DNA of 64,000 nucleotides from Arenicola marina (lineage: Eukaryota > Annelida > Polychaeta > Arenicolidae), in contig OZ025255.1 of assembly GCA_964019135.1 (NCBI GenBank), forward strand, positions 19,569,708-19,633,707. The letters are read 5' to 3'. Positions 1 through 11,924 of the stretch are shown piece by piece; the stretch's first letter is position 1, and each line of letters starts with the position of its first letter. A program made the position numbers and the translations under genes. The notes under the pieces are model-generated. The model was not told the DNA's origin and searched no databases. It saw only the letters and a list, made by a program, of their open reading frames with translations.

Positions 1-949
1 AAGCGTCCGAGGGGGGAGTGAGGGGGGGGGGGGTGGAGGGGGGAGGGGGGGGGGTGCTCTGTTTACTGGATGGCCCAGGTCCGTAAGTTCAAAACGGCCG
101 CGCCGATTATTTCGGCCGATTACTTCCCCATGCTAATCTCCTGTTTTAAGGCGATATATATTCCGCCCCACTTTCGTGTCGGATTTGCGCGTTCTCATGT
201 TAGTCATGTAAGCTGTTGTCTGTGCTGGTTGGTGGTACAATGGGAAAGACATGAAGAGGGGTGGTGCGAGCGTCTGTGATATGACCTGTTACTGTATAGC
301 TGCTCTGTATACGATAAGGTAAGGTTGTACTAGGTGGATGTGGTGAACGCCATCCGTATACGCTGGCCCGGTGTCAGGGCGTTGTCCATGCATGCGGGCT
401 GGGCGACATTGGGCCCTGGGAAATCTGGCGAGATTTACGTGACGCTTCATACATCTCACCATGTGAATTCCCTTTACCAAACACACATTTGTATTGTGGC
501 GCGTCTGACATGTTGGTATGGAAGTAAATGAAATGGGTCACTGCGTCGATAACGAGGTGACCAGCGGATATGTATGTGTAGGCGGTGTGTAAGTTGATGG
601 TAGGATATGTTTTGGATGGACCAACCGATCCCCCTACATCCGCACCCCCCACCCTCATCCACCCTCACCTTGCTATAACTCATTTTGTTCTCCCGGGCGG
701 TAGTTGCAGTTGTGGCGCGAGGGCATTGCATGCTAGCGTGTTAGCGTGACACACACTGTGTCTGGATATACTCCGCCGCCCCGACCCCCACTCTACATCC
801 TCCCTCCCCCCCCCCCCCCTGAAGGCCCCCGGGCTGCCGGCCCCAGCTGCTCATTAGGACGGCCAGTTAGAGGCAGTGCCTCGGCCGGCTCCGGCCTGGC
901 CCCGTGATTCCCGGGGTCCCGGGGACAGGTCCCTCCTCGAGACCGGCAG
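1..949. other. No gene seen; G-rich and C-rich flanks
   Basis: Positions 1-55 are almost pure G. Positions 60-780 are ordinary sequence with only short random open frames, and 780-830 are C-rich. I see no conserved domain, splice-flanked exon or RNA gene here. Confidence 0.6.
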
Positions 950-1545
950 CTGCCACCGCCAACCCGCCACCCCGCCAACCGGCCTCCCCGCCACCCCGCC
1001 ACCCTGTCATCCCGCCACCCTGTCATCCCACCATCCCACAACCCAAGCTTCCCGCCACCCCACCACGCCATCACTCCGCCACCCTGTGACCCCGCCACCC
1101 TGTCATCCCACCACCCCAGCTCCTCGCCACCCCATCACCCCGCCACCCCGTCACCCCGCCACCCTGCCACCCCACCACCCCACCACCCCGCCACCCCGTC
1201 ACCCCGCCACCCTGCCACCCCACCACCCCACCACCCCGCCACCCCGTTACCCCCGCCACCCCGTCACCACGCCACCCTGTCACCATACCACCCCTCCACC
1301 CCGCCATCCCACCACCCCGCCATCCCACCACCCCGCCTCCCCACCACCCCACCACGCCATCACCCCACTACCCCGCCACCCCGCCACCCCGCCGCCCCGC
1401 CACCCCGCCACCCCGCCACCCCGCCACCTTGCCACCACGCCACCCTGTCGTTCCACCACCCCACTACCCCGCCACCCCGCCGACGCCCCGCCACTCCCCG
1501 CCACCATCTCCTTGCCGCCACCCCGCCACCCTGCCACCCCTCATG
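950..1545. repeat. CCACCCCG-type octamer minisatellite
   Basis: Imperfect tandem copies of an 8-bp unit, CCACCCCG, with variants such as CCACCCTG, CCATCCCA and CCACCACG. The strand is almost free of G outside the CG steps. The His/Pro/Thr-rich open frames on the + strand and the Gly/Trp-rich ones on the - strand follow from the repeat and do not look like genes. Confidence 0.85.
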
Positions 1546-1626
1546 CTCGCCGCCGGCAAATAACTTCTGATAAATGACCTTCCTGAGGTCATCCCTGTGC
1601 CGTCTGCTGGCGGCGGTCCCCTTCAC

Positions 1627-2480
1627 ACCGTCCTCATCCCCACCCCTAACCACCCACACCGTCCTCATCCCCATCCCTAACCACCCACACCGTCCTCATC
1701 CCCATCCCTAACCACCCACACCGTCCTCATCCCCACCCCTAACCACCCACACCGTCCTCATCCCCATCCCTAACCACCCACACCGTCCTCATCCCCATCC
1801 CTAACCACCCACACCGTCCTCATCCCCATCCCTAACCACCCACACCGTCCTCATCCCCATCCCTAACCACCCACACCGTCCTCATCCCCATCCCTAACCA
1901 CCCACACCGTCCTCATCCCCATCCCTAACCACCCACACCGTCCTCATCCCCATCCCTAACCACCCACACCGTCCTCATCCCCATCCCTAACCACCCACAC
2001 CGTCCTCATCCCCATCCCTAACCACCCACACCGTCCTCATCCCCATCCCTAACCACCCACACCGTCCTCATCCCCATCCCTAACCACCCACACCGTCCTC
2101 ATCCCATCCCTAACCACCCACACCGTCCTCATCCCCATCCCTAACCACCCACACCGTCCTCATCCCCATCCCTAACCACCCACACCGTCCTCATCCCCAT
2201 CCCTAACCACCCACACCGTCCTCATCCCCATCCCTAACCACCCACACCGTCCTCATCCCCATCCCTAACCACCCACACCGTCCTCATCCCCATCCCTAAC
2301 CACCCACACCGTCCTCATCCCCATCCCTAACCACCCACACCGTCCTCATCCCCATCCCTAACCACCCACACCGTCCTCATCCCCATCCCTAACCACCCAC
2401 ACCGTCCTCATCCCCATCCCTAACCACCCACACCGTCCTCATCCCCATCCCTAACCACCCATACCGTCCTCATCCCCAAC
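1627..2480. repeat. 31-bp minisatellite containing CCCTAACC
   Basis: About 27 nearly identical head-to-tail copies of a 31-bp unit. Each holds ACCGTCCTCATCCCC followed by CCCTAACCACCC. Starts of ACCGTCC are spaced 31 bp (1627, 1658 and onward). One copy near 2101 has lost a C and is 30 bp. The first copies and one near 1735 carry CACC for CATC. The high identity suggests recent amplification. Confidence 0.95.
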
Positions 2481-2777
2481 CCACGCCGATGCCTTCCAAT
2501 CCCGCTCGCCCACTCATTCACCCCTTCCCCCGCAGAAGTCCTGCCACCCATCCTAACCAGGCCACACCTCCCCCACATGTATAACCCCGCCTCTCATTCC
2601 TACACGTACCCCTATAGCATCCCCTCCCCCCTCGCCACCCCCCCCCATATCATCCGCCCGCCCTGCCCCTCCTACCCCTGCTCTTCCTCGGCGCTCGTCC
2701 CGCCCCTCCTACCCCTGCTCCTCCTGGCCGCCCGCCCCCTGATCTGGCGTGACATAACAAGGCGACACCCGCCGGTC

Positions 2778-3190
2778 ACGCCAGGCGCCCCCATTGCCCA
2801 CGCCAGGCGCCCTTATTGCCCACGCCATGCGCCCGCATTGCCCACACCAGGCGCCCCTATTGCCCACGCCAGGCGCCCCCATTGCCCACGCCAGGCGCCC
2901 CCATTGCCCACGCCAGGCGCCCCCATTGCACACGCCAGGCGCCCTTTTTACCCACGCCAGGCGCCCCCATTGCCCACGCCATGCGCCCGCATTGCCCACG
3001 CCAGGCGCCCCCATTGCCCACACCAGGCGCCCCCATTGCCCACGTCAGGCGCCCTTATTGCCAACGCCAGGCGCCCCCATTACCCACGCCTGGCGCCCCC
3101 ATTGCCCACGCCAGGCGCCCTTATTGCCCACGCCAGGCGCCCCCATTGCCCACGCCAGGCGCCCCCATTGCCCACGCCATGCGCCCCCAG
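2778..3190. repeat. 22-bp minisatellite
   Basis: About 19 copies of a 22-bp unit built from GCCAGGCGCCCCCATT and GCCCAC. Variants include GCCATGCGCCCGC and CCTTATT. Because 22 is not a multiple of 3, all three frames read the same 22-residue Pro/Ala/His-rich cycle, so the open frames here are repeat by-products. Confidence 0.93.
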
Positions 3191-3940
3191 AGCCTCGAGG
3201 GTATGTTCTGCAACCCCAGCCCCTCTCCCTATGACCCTCCCCCCCCCTATCCGTCCTTCTTCAGGATACTGAGCACGCCTCGTCCAGCCTCCTCAACCGC
3301 CACCATCCCCATCGCCGCAACCCCCACATATACCCTGGCCCCCGGGTCCCGTCACCCGTGGCAGCGCCCGCCCAGATGACGGGTGGGACACAGTTCAGAG
3401 GTCCGCGATCTCATGCAGCATTGGCTAAATCCAGATGAAGACCGGAACACAAAAGCCAGCGCCACACAGCGGGGGGTGATCAGAGCACGCTGGGGGGTGT
3501 GGGGGTGGACGGGAGCACCGGCGATTGGGGAGGGGGGAGTGGGAGAACAACGGGGAGAGTCAACGGGAAAGAGTGGGGAGGTCTGGGGGGGGGGGGCGGC
3601 TGGTAGCAGGCGAGAGGGTGTTGCTGCGCTGAGCGGGTCCATTTTGACCGGTCAGATCCACAGAGGGCAGCTTATTAGGGACAGCTGGTTCGGGGTGTGC
3701 CTGGTTGATGCCCCCTGCAGGACTGTTGTATCTGCCCCTCCAGCAGCCATACAAGGACGGAAACCCCCGGCTTGACAGTCCGGCCCAGCGTTCAGCTCAT
3801 TACCCCAATGGCCAACCAGCCGTTAGGGCCTGAATCATTGACACCTCGTGACAAGAATAGGACGTCCAGACTGGCAAGTATCCACATCGGCTGCCGTGTC
3901 ATGCCGGCCGTATGTGAGATACATGTCTAGCACGTACCGC

Positions 3941-3985
<45 letters not shown>

Positions 3986-4349
3986 AGGTTTAGCTTCTGT
4001 GCTAGTGCAATAGACCGATCCACACTCAGAAACTGAGCCCCGCTGATCGTACCATCTCTGAAACTGACAACAAAGTGACATGCTGCTATGTTTGTCCGAC
4101 TGGTTTGTCCGACCTAACGCACGTGGAAGACCTTCTTGCACCACATGATTGGATAAAAGTGATGTCAGTGAATGAGTGACAGCCTGGATCGGTCTATTGT
4201 GCGCACTGTTGCGGTGACAGTTAGTTACGGTCATTCTAACACAAGTAGTCATGTAATAGGGTGATCAGATGGCAAGAACGCTCGAACGTCTTCGAAAGTA
4301 ACGAATGCTCATGTGGTGGGTGTCAAAAATTTGGAAAAGCTACTCTCAT
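3191..4349. other. Spacer with a TA/GA microsatellite
   Basis: Mostly single-copy sequence. Positions 3941-3960 are (TA)n running directly into (GA)n to about 3986. No exon or RNA gene was recognised. Confidence 0.6.
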
Positions 4350-6405
4350 GATGTGTTGCTGTATCAGCAATGTGCCGCTGTATCAGCAATGTGCTGCTGT
4401 ATCAGCAATGTGCTGCTGTATCAGCAATGAGCTGCTGTATTAGCAATGTGCTGCTGTATCAGCAATGAGCTGCTGTATCAGCATTGTGCTGCTGTATCAG
4501 CAATGAGCTGCTGTATCAGCAATGTGCTGCTGCATCAGCAATGTGCTGCTGCATCAGCAATGTGCCGCTGTGTCAGCAATGTGCTGCTGTATCAGCAATG
4601 TGCTGCTGTATCAGTGCTGCTGTATTAGCAATGTGCTGTTGAATCAGCAATGAGCTGCTGTATCAGCAATGTGCTGCTGTATCAGCAATGTGCTGCTGTA
4701 TCAGCAATGTGCCGCTGTATCAGCAATGTGCTGCTGTATCAGCAATGTGCCGCTGTATCAGCAATGAGCTGCTGTATTAGCAATGTGCTGCTGTATCAGC
4801 AATGTGCTGCTGTATCAGCAATGAGCTGCTGTATCAGCAATGAGCTGCTGTATCAGCAATGTGCTGCTGTATCAGCAATGAGCTGCTGTATTAGCAATGA
4901 GCTGCTGTATTAGCAATGTGCTGCTGTATCAGCAATGTGCTGCTGTATCAGCAATGAGCTGCTGTATCAGCAATGAGCTGCTGTATCAGCAATGTGCTGC
5001 TGTATCAGCAATGTGCTGCTGTATTAGCAATGTGTTGCTGTATCAGCAATGTGCTGCTGTATCAGCAATGAGATGCTGTATCAGCAATGAGCTGCTGTAT
5101 CAGCAATGAGCTGCTGTATCAGCAACGTGCTGCTGTATTAGCAATGTGCTGCTGTATCAGCAATGAGCTGCTGTATCAGCAATGTGCTGCTGTATCAGCA
5201 ATGTGCTGCTGTATCAGCAATGAGCTGCTGTATTAGCAATGTGCTGCTGTATCAGCAATGAGCTGCTGTATCAGCATTGTGCTGCTGTATCAGCAATGAG
5301 CTGCTGTATCAGCAATGTGCTGCTGCATCAGCAATGTGCTGCTGCATCAGCAATGTGCCGCTGTGTCAGCAATGTGCTGCTGTATCAGCAATGTGCTGCT
5401 GTATCAGTGCTGCTGTATTAGCAATGTGCTGTTGAATCAGCAATGAGCTGCTGTATCAGCAATGTGCTGCTGTATCAGCAATGTGCTGCTGTATCAGCAA
5501 TGAGCTGCTGTATTAGCAATGTGCTGCTGTATCAGCAATGAGCTGCTGTATCAGCATTGTGCTGCTGTATCAGCAATGAGCTGCTGTATCAGCAATGTGC
5601 TGCTGCATCAGCAATGTGCTGCTGCATCAGCAATGTGCCGCTGTGTCAGCAATGTGCTGCTGTATCAGCAATGTGCTGCTGTATCAGTGCTGCTGTATTA
5701 GCAATGTGCTGTTGAATCAGCAATGAGCTGCTGTATCAGCAATGTGCTGCTGTATCAGCAATGTGCTGCTGTATCAGCAATGTGCCGCTGTATCAGCAAT
5801 GAGCTGCTGTATCAGCAATGAGCTGCTGTATCAGCAATGAGCTGCTGTATCAGCAATGATCTGCTGTATCAGCAATGTGCTGCTGTATCAGCAATGTGCT
5901 GCTGTATCAGCAATGTGCTGCTGTATCAGCAATGTGCTGCTGTATCAGCAATGAGCTGCTGTATCAGCAATGTGCTGCTGTATCAGCAATGAGCTGCTGT
6001 ATCAGCAATGAGCTGCTGTATCAGCAATGTGCTGCTGCATCAGCAATGTGCTGCTGTATCAGCAATGTGCTGCTGTATCAGCAATGTGCCGCTGTATCAG
6101 CAATGTGCTGCTGTATCAGCAATGAGCTGCTGTATCAGCAATGTGCTGCTGTATCAGCAATGAGCTGCTGTATCAGCAATGTGCTGCTGTATCAGCAATG
6201 TGCTGCTGTATCAGCAATGTGCTGCTGTATCAGCAATGAGCTGCTCTATCAGCAATGTGCTGCTGTATCAGCAATGTGCTGCTGTATCAGCAATGAGCTG
6301 CTGTATCAGCAATGTGCTGCTGTATCAGCAATGTGTTGCTGTATCAGCAATGAGCTGCTGTACCAGCAATGGGCTGCTGTATCAGCAATGTGCTGTTGTC
6401 ACACG
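4350..6405. repeat. 19-bp hairpin-forming minisatellite with higher-order blocks
   Basis: About 108 copies of a 19-bp unit, GTGCTGCTGTATCAGCAAT. Common variants are GAGCTG for GTGCTG and TATTAGC for TATCAGC. Each unit contains the perfect dyad TGCTG-TAT-CAGCA. A block of about 180 bp with a rare combination of variants (CATTGTG, CATCAGC twice, GTGTCAGC, and a short unit ending CAGTGCTG) occurs three times, starting at 4446, 5239 and 5519. The Cys/Ser/Leu/Gln-rich open frames are not genes. Confidence 0.96.
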
Positions 6406-7689
6406 ATATGGCCTGGCATGCCTTTATCTTGTACACGCCCTGGGCCTGCTGGGGGGCTTCTGGTTCTCTGTAGGGGTGTCGCGGCTCGGGGGTGACGTGT
6501 CGCTTTATTAATGAGACAGTGAGGAGGGAACCAAAACGAGGGAGAGAAGGGGGCACCTGGTCATTGATCAAATAGTCTCCCACCCTCCACCCCCACCCCC
6601 CGTCCCCTCCGCCCCCGCCATCCCCCAGCTTACGTCCTCCCCCTCCTAACTCCTGTCCCTCCACCCTGCCCGGAGAGTAGTAAGCCACTCAGCGGGGTGA
6701 TGAGAACCCGGATGAGAGGCTCGAGAAACTGCCCTCGCCCCTACCGCTCCCCACCCACCCTACCCCATGCATATCGCCCCCTGACTGCCTCCCCCCCCCA
6801 CCCCCCAAGTTACCAACCCTCGTATCGGGACAAATAACCTACTATGGAGTGTCACTCAAGGTCCGGCCATCACACAATGGAAACCTCTGTGGAGCCGGTG
6901 CAACGGAAGGTCATCCCACTGGAAACAAGCTCCAGCTTACAATATAACAGGGCGATAAATGGGGCCAGTGCGCCCACGTGTTTTTTTTATGTGCATCAGA
7001 TCATCATCACCGATAATGCGCCAGAAAACAATAAAAATCATGTTTTCGTCATGCCATGGCATAAGTCAAGTCGATGTGGCAAGGAAAAACTATCTGAGCT
7101 CTGCACGACATTGCATAAATCCAGACATTAGGAGGAATAAATACATGGTCGTAACGTAAAAAATGTCGGAGCTCTGCACGCCATTGCATAAATCCAGACG
7201 GGGGTGATGGGGCGGAGGCACGGATATCTGTTACTCTACCCCTCCCCCCCGCCCATCCCCCACCCCCATGCCAGTTAGTGGATCTTATGCCAGCCTTCTC
7301 CGACTCATGCCATGTCCATGTCATGTCCCACCATGCACCACTGATTGAATACACAGACTCTGTCTAACAGACCACACCTCGTAGGTTTTAATCAAGTGAG
7401 CCACGTGGGGAGGGGAAAAATGTCCTACACCAAACAGTTCGGATTTTATTAAGTGTCAACTAGTACGAACCATCCAACTGGGCTCCCGAAAGTGGGGTTT
7501 TTGTTTGCCGGTTGTTCGCTCGATGAGCGATCGAAGGGTTCAATTTGGGTGAAGAAACACCCCCTGCTGTGTGAAAGCACTTGCCACTTTACTGTTCCCG
7601 GGGGCCGGTCACAAAGGACCTGTCCCATGCGAGCATCTCCGCAGCCGCCGCCTTGCGCTGTCTACAGTCACTCAGTCCTAACGTCCACA
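6406..7689. other. Spacer, C-rich, no gene seen
   Basis: Contains C-rich tracts at 6575-6670 and 6730-6815. The phrase CATTGCATAAATCCAGAC recurs at about 7109 and 7181, so there is a small local duplication. No convincing exon. Confidence 0.5.
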
Positions 7690-8870
7690 GCCCGTAAGCC
7701 ACAGCACCACAGACCACAGACCACAATCCACAGCCCACAGCCCACATACCCACAGCCCACAGCCCACAGCCCACAGCCCACAGCACCACAAACCAGTCTA
7801 CAGTCCACAGCCCACATACCCACAGTCCACAGCCCACATACTCACATACCCACAGCCCACAGCCCACAGCCCACAGCCCACAGCCCACAGCCCACAGCCC
7901 ACATCCCACAGTTTACAGCCCACAGCCCCACCAGCCCACATACCCCACAGATCATAGCCCACAGCAACACAGCCCACAGCCCACATACTCACAACCCACA
8001 TGCCCACATACCCACAACCCACATGCCCACAGCCCACAGCCCACAGCCCACAGCCCACACACCCACATACCCACAGACCACAGACCACAGTCCACAGTCC
8101 ACAGCCCACAGCCCACAGCCCACAGCCCACAGCGCACAGCCCACAGCCCACAGCCCACAGCCCACAGCCCACAGCCCACAGCCCACCTAACCACATACCC
8201 ACAGACCACAGACCACAGACCACAGTCCACAGTCCACAGCCCACAGCCCACAGCCCGCAGCCCACAGTCCACGGCTCACAGCCCACAGCCCACACACCTA
8301 CAGCCCGCATACCCACGGCCCACAGCTTACAGCCCGCAGCCCACAGCCCACATACCCACGGCCCACAGCCCACAGCCCAGCCTACAGCCCACAGCCCACA
8401 GCCCAGCCCACAGCCGACAGCCCACAGTCCACGGCCCTCAGCCCACAGCCCACATACCTACAGCTCACAGCCCACATCCCACAGTCTACAGCCCACAGCC
8501 CATAGCCCACAGCCCACAGTCCACAGCCCACAGCCCACAGCCCACAGCCCACAGCCCACAGCCCACAGCCCACAGCCCACAGCCCACAGCCTACAGCCCA
8601 CAGCCCACAACCCACAGCCCACAGCCCACATACCCACAGCCCACAACCCACAGCCCACAGCCCACATACCCACAGCCCACATGCCCACAGTCCACAACCC
8701 ACAGCCCACAGCCCACAGCCCACAGCCCACATCCCACAGTCTACAGCCCACATACCCACAGCCCACATACCCACAGCCCACATGCCCACAGCCCACAGCC
8801 CACAGCCTACAGCCCACAGCTCACAGCCCACAGCCCACAACCCACATACCTACAGCTCACAGCCGACAGC
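7690..8870. repeat. CCCACAG heptamer array
   Basis: Long array of the 7-bp unit CCCACAG, interspersed with CCCACATA, GACCACA, GTCCACA and CTACAGC variants. Runs of pure CCCACAG alternate with CCCACATACCCACAG segments, giving a higher-order texture. The Pro/Thr/His/Ser/Gln open frames (+) and Cys/Gly/Leu/Trp/Ala/Val ones (-) come from the heptamer being open in several frames. Confidence 0.95.
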
Positions 8871-11800
8871 GGAGTCCTCGCGTGAAAGGTACAAAAATTA
8901 CGGGGCCGCAACCCAAGAAAAACGACAAGACGCGAGATTTCAGATTGGTATATCAGGGCGAAAAAAGCCGTGGTTTTCCGTCGGCGGAGATGACAATTGA
9001 GAGACTGCAAGTGGCCATTTTGGCCCCCCACGAGCGCAATGTGATTAGGCTGGGTAAGGCACGCGTCTGAAGGAGACCGGTATTCAGGCTGTATCCACCC
9101 GCAGCATTCTTATCCTCATACTGCCTGGGCGTTTCCTTTTTTTGTCTCTGTGTGTCTTTTTTATTCCTTCTTCTTACTGCTGCCCGTCGGAACTATCCTA
9201 TTCTCGTCTTGGATAATGGTTCAGTGTAGCACTTAAGGGGAACCCTCCTCCACCCAGCAGCCCCGCATAGCACGGCGGCTATGACGAAGGCGTACTTTAG
9301 ATGGACCAACGAAAGCCGCATCGATTGGCAATTTGTCGGGATGGTCGGACTGCCCAAGCCTGCCATATATGCCAGAAAGTGCCTTCGGTAACCCCAGGGG
9401 GGAAGCCACCACCGACTACGGCCTGCAGACGCGCCGAGCGGTTGAATGTAACCCCCGTAAAAAAATCTATAAGAGATTTTTTGGGAGCGGTGGTTTTGCC
9501 GATAAGGGAGCAAGGGGAAGCGGATTTTATTCAGATCCGAATGAGCTGCAAGGCTGTTCGGGCTGGTGAGTGGGAGTCACACATAAACCTGGTGATATCT
9601 GGGGCGTGAACAGTGGCGAGAGTGGGTGTTGCCGATTTCAGAGATTGACGTAATGGTTCGCCCCCGCGTAGGCTCTATGGGTGTGCATCCATTCCCCATT
9701 TTAGTGAGTGGGTAAACTTGTTTTTGTGTTCCTCCTCATATAAAGGGCATTGTCGAGTAATTGTAAGAGCTCCAAGTGTGCCATCCTCTTGCAACATATC
9801 GTGATTAATAGTTAAATAAAATACTCCTGCGTCCGTGTTTCACCAACGAAGCCGTCAACGGGGAAATGTACATGAAAGGATAATTTTTTAATAGCTCATG
9901 TTGGGTTATGCCTCTGTTTCGAGTGGCACGCAACCCACCATTCGTTTGGGAATAAATACTGATTCTGATTCTTATCCATCAGATTATTTGGATGGCATGC
10001 TCCTTTTGTACATTCCCTTTGTTTCCTCCTGAATATTTTGTGCATTTAATAACTGAATGAAAGTAAGCTTGTAAGGAAATCCGTTGCCCCATTCAATGGC
10101 GGAATCGCCTTCCACCAGCGATCCCATGGCCCCAGCCTATGACCTCAAGGGGGGTTGGAGCCCAAGTCATAAGGCATTATCGAGTAGCGACACGTCCTCA
10201 CGATGGAATGCCGACTGACCACTTCCGCCATAACACGTCTTAAAACAGGGTCCAGCTCAAGTGGTTCCTCCCTATCGCTGCCCGGCCTCCTGTCTTTCAG
10301 TCAGTCGGTCCGACCGATCATACCCCTCACCCTTCACCCCTCACTCCCTCACCCTCACTCCATCACCCTTACCCCCTCACCCTCACCCCCTCACTCCCTC
10401 ACCCCCTCACCCTCACTCCATCACCCTTACCTCCTCACCCTTTACCCCTCACCCCCTCACCCCCTCACCCTCACCCCCTCAGCCTCAACCCCTCACCCTT
10501 CCCCCCCGCATCCCCTCAGTCTGGCCGCTACCGCAATTGTTATCAGACCTCATGCCACCCCTACCCCCGCCCCTTCCCCGCTACCACCCCGCTCGCCCCC
10601 CCCACCCTCTGCTCTCAGCTCTCACACTGTCTTCCCCAAGGCGACACCCAGCGGTATTAGTGGGAATCCCCAGTAATAACGAGTCCATCCCGCCAACCCC
10701 CTGACCTAAGCACGATAAAGGTCGGACGGTGGGTCCCCTCCCCTCTTCCGATACCCCACCCCACCCCACCCCACCCCACCCCTCATCCCAACCCCACACC
10801 GCCACAACGCTCAAATCAACCAATCACTCTCATACCCCCCTCCTCCTCCACCCCATACCCCCCTCCTCCACCCCACACCCCTCCTCCTCATTCCCCCCTC
10901 CTCCCACCCCGGTAGTTCAAGTGGCTGTCGGTCGCTGATAAGGGACAGCGGCACATGACGGGAATCACGGGCATTATATTTCATCCCTCCCGCAGCCCCC
11001 GCTCGTAGCTCATGTAAAAATGTTAATAAAGCTATCTAGCACACCGAGCTTGAACGCATCCAGAAAGCTGCCTGAACATTGATGGCCCGAAGAGTCGCTC
11101 TTACCGAGGGATGGCACTCCACGATAGCCGACGAGGATGAGATTGGGGTCCAATGTCCACAGCCCCACGCAGTCCAGCCATCCAGGCCGACAGTTAAACA
11201 TTCCCATTGTGACTGAGGCGCATTATCTCTTTGCTTTCCACGACTTACCGATGCAGTTGAGTTGCGTGGTGAATCGCACCATGAACCTATCTCGGTGACA
11301 TTTATGCCGATGTCGGTTTGTTTTAAGTAAATAACGCCCAGTGCGATAACCTGTTCGAACACTGGAGTTAGCTGCGGTCGTCAATTTTCTCCGCCGGGGT
11401 TTTGACGTTTGATAATGGAAGTAAAATGACCGGAACAATCAGTGGAGACACCGGACAAGGGTGTGGCATCCATCAGGTCTGGGAGGCGTTAATAGCCAGT
11501 AGTTATTGTCACCGTCCCATGGGGTAGCCATGGTGAGTGGAAGGTGGGTGGGGGATGTGTGAGGGGATGAGGGAGATAGGGGGGTGGGGGGGGGTACCAA
11601 GTAGTTCTTGTCACCGTTCCATGGGAAAGCCTGGATGGTGGGGGAGGGCGGTGGGGTAATTGTGGGGGAGGGGGGGGGGTAGGTGTGTGTGTGGGGGGGG
11701 GGGGGGTAGGTGTGTGTGTGGGGGGGGGGGGTAGGTGTGGGGGGGGGAGGTTACTGTCAGACACACTGTACTTGGTACGTACTTTAGAAGCACGCTGTCG

Positions 11801-11924
11801 GATACCCAGAATGTCTGTGATTGAGTCCCTATTGGTGAGGTAGAAAGAGCAAAGCATCATGAGCCTTATTAGAAGATAGATGTATGGAGCTGCGCTTCCA
11901 TTGGATATCAGAGTTCTGCAGCAA
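8871..11924. other. Intergenic, C-rich simple repeats, no supported gene
   Basis: Positions 8880-10200 are mixed single-copy sequence. Positions 10320-10510 are (CCCTCAC)n-like. Positions 10740-10910 are CCACCCC and CCTCCT tracts. Positions 11520-11755 are G runs with GTGTGTG. Short open frames near 9301-9609 match nothing I recognise. Confidence 0.5.
9945..9978 (+). mobile_element. Possible 3' end of a short retroelement fragment
   Basis: The sequence GGGAATAAATACTGATTC followed by a second TGATTC copy resembles the short-tandem 3' tails left by non-LTR elements in invertebrates. Upstream sequence shows no recognisable coding remnant, so this rests on the tail alone. Confidence 0.25.

Noticed and set aside
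1627..2480. True telomere repeat
   Set aside because: CCCTAA occurs once per 31 bp with unrelated sequence between; this is a minisatellite, not a telomeric array.
4261..6511. Cys-rich repeat protein
   Set aside because: It follows from the 19-bp unit being read in rotating frames, with stops wherever units shorten. No signal peptide or unique flanks.
9301..9609. Small gene with a 102-residue frame
   Set aside because: No recognisable domain, and overlapping frames of similar length exist on both strands; splice or start context is not persuasive.
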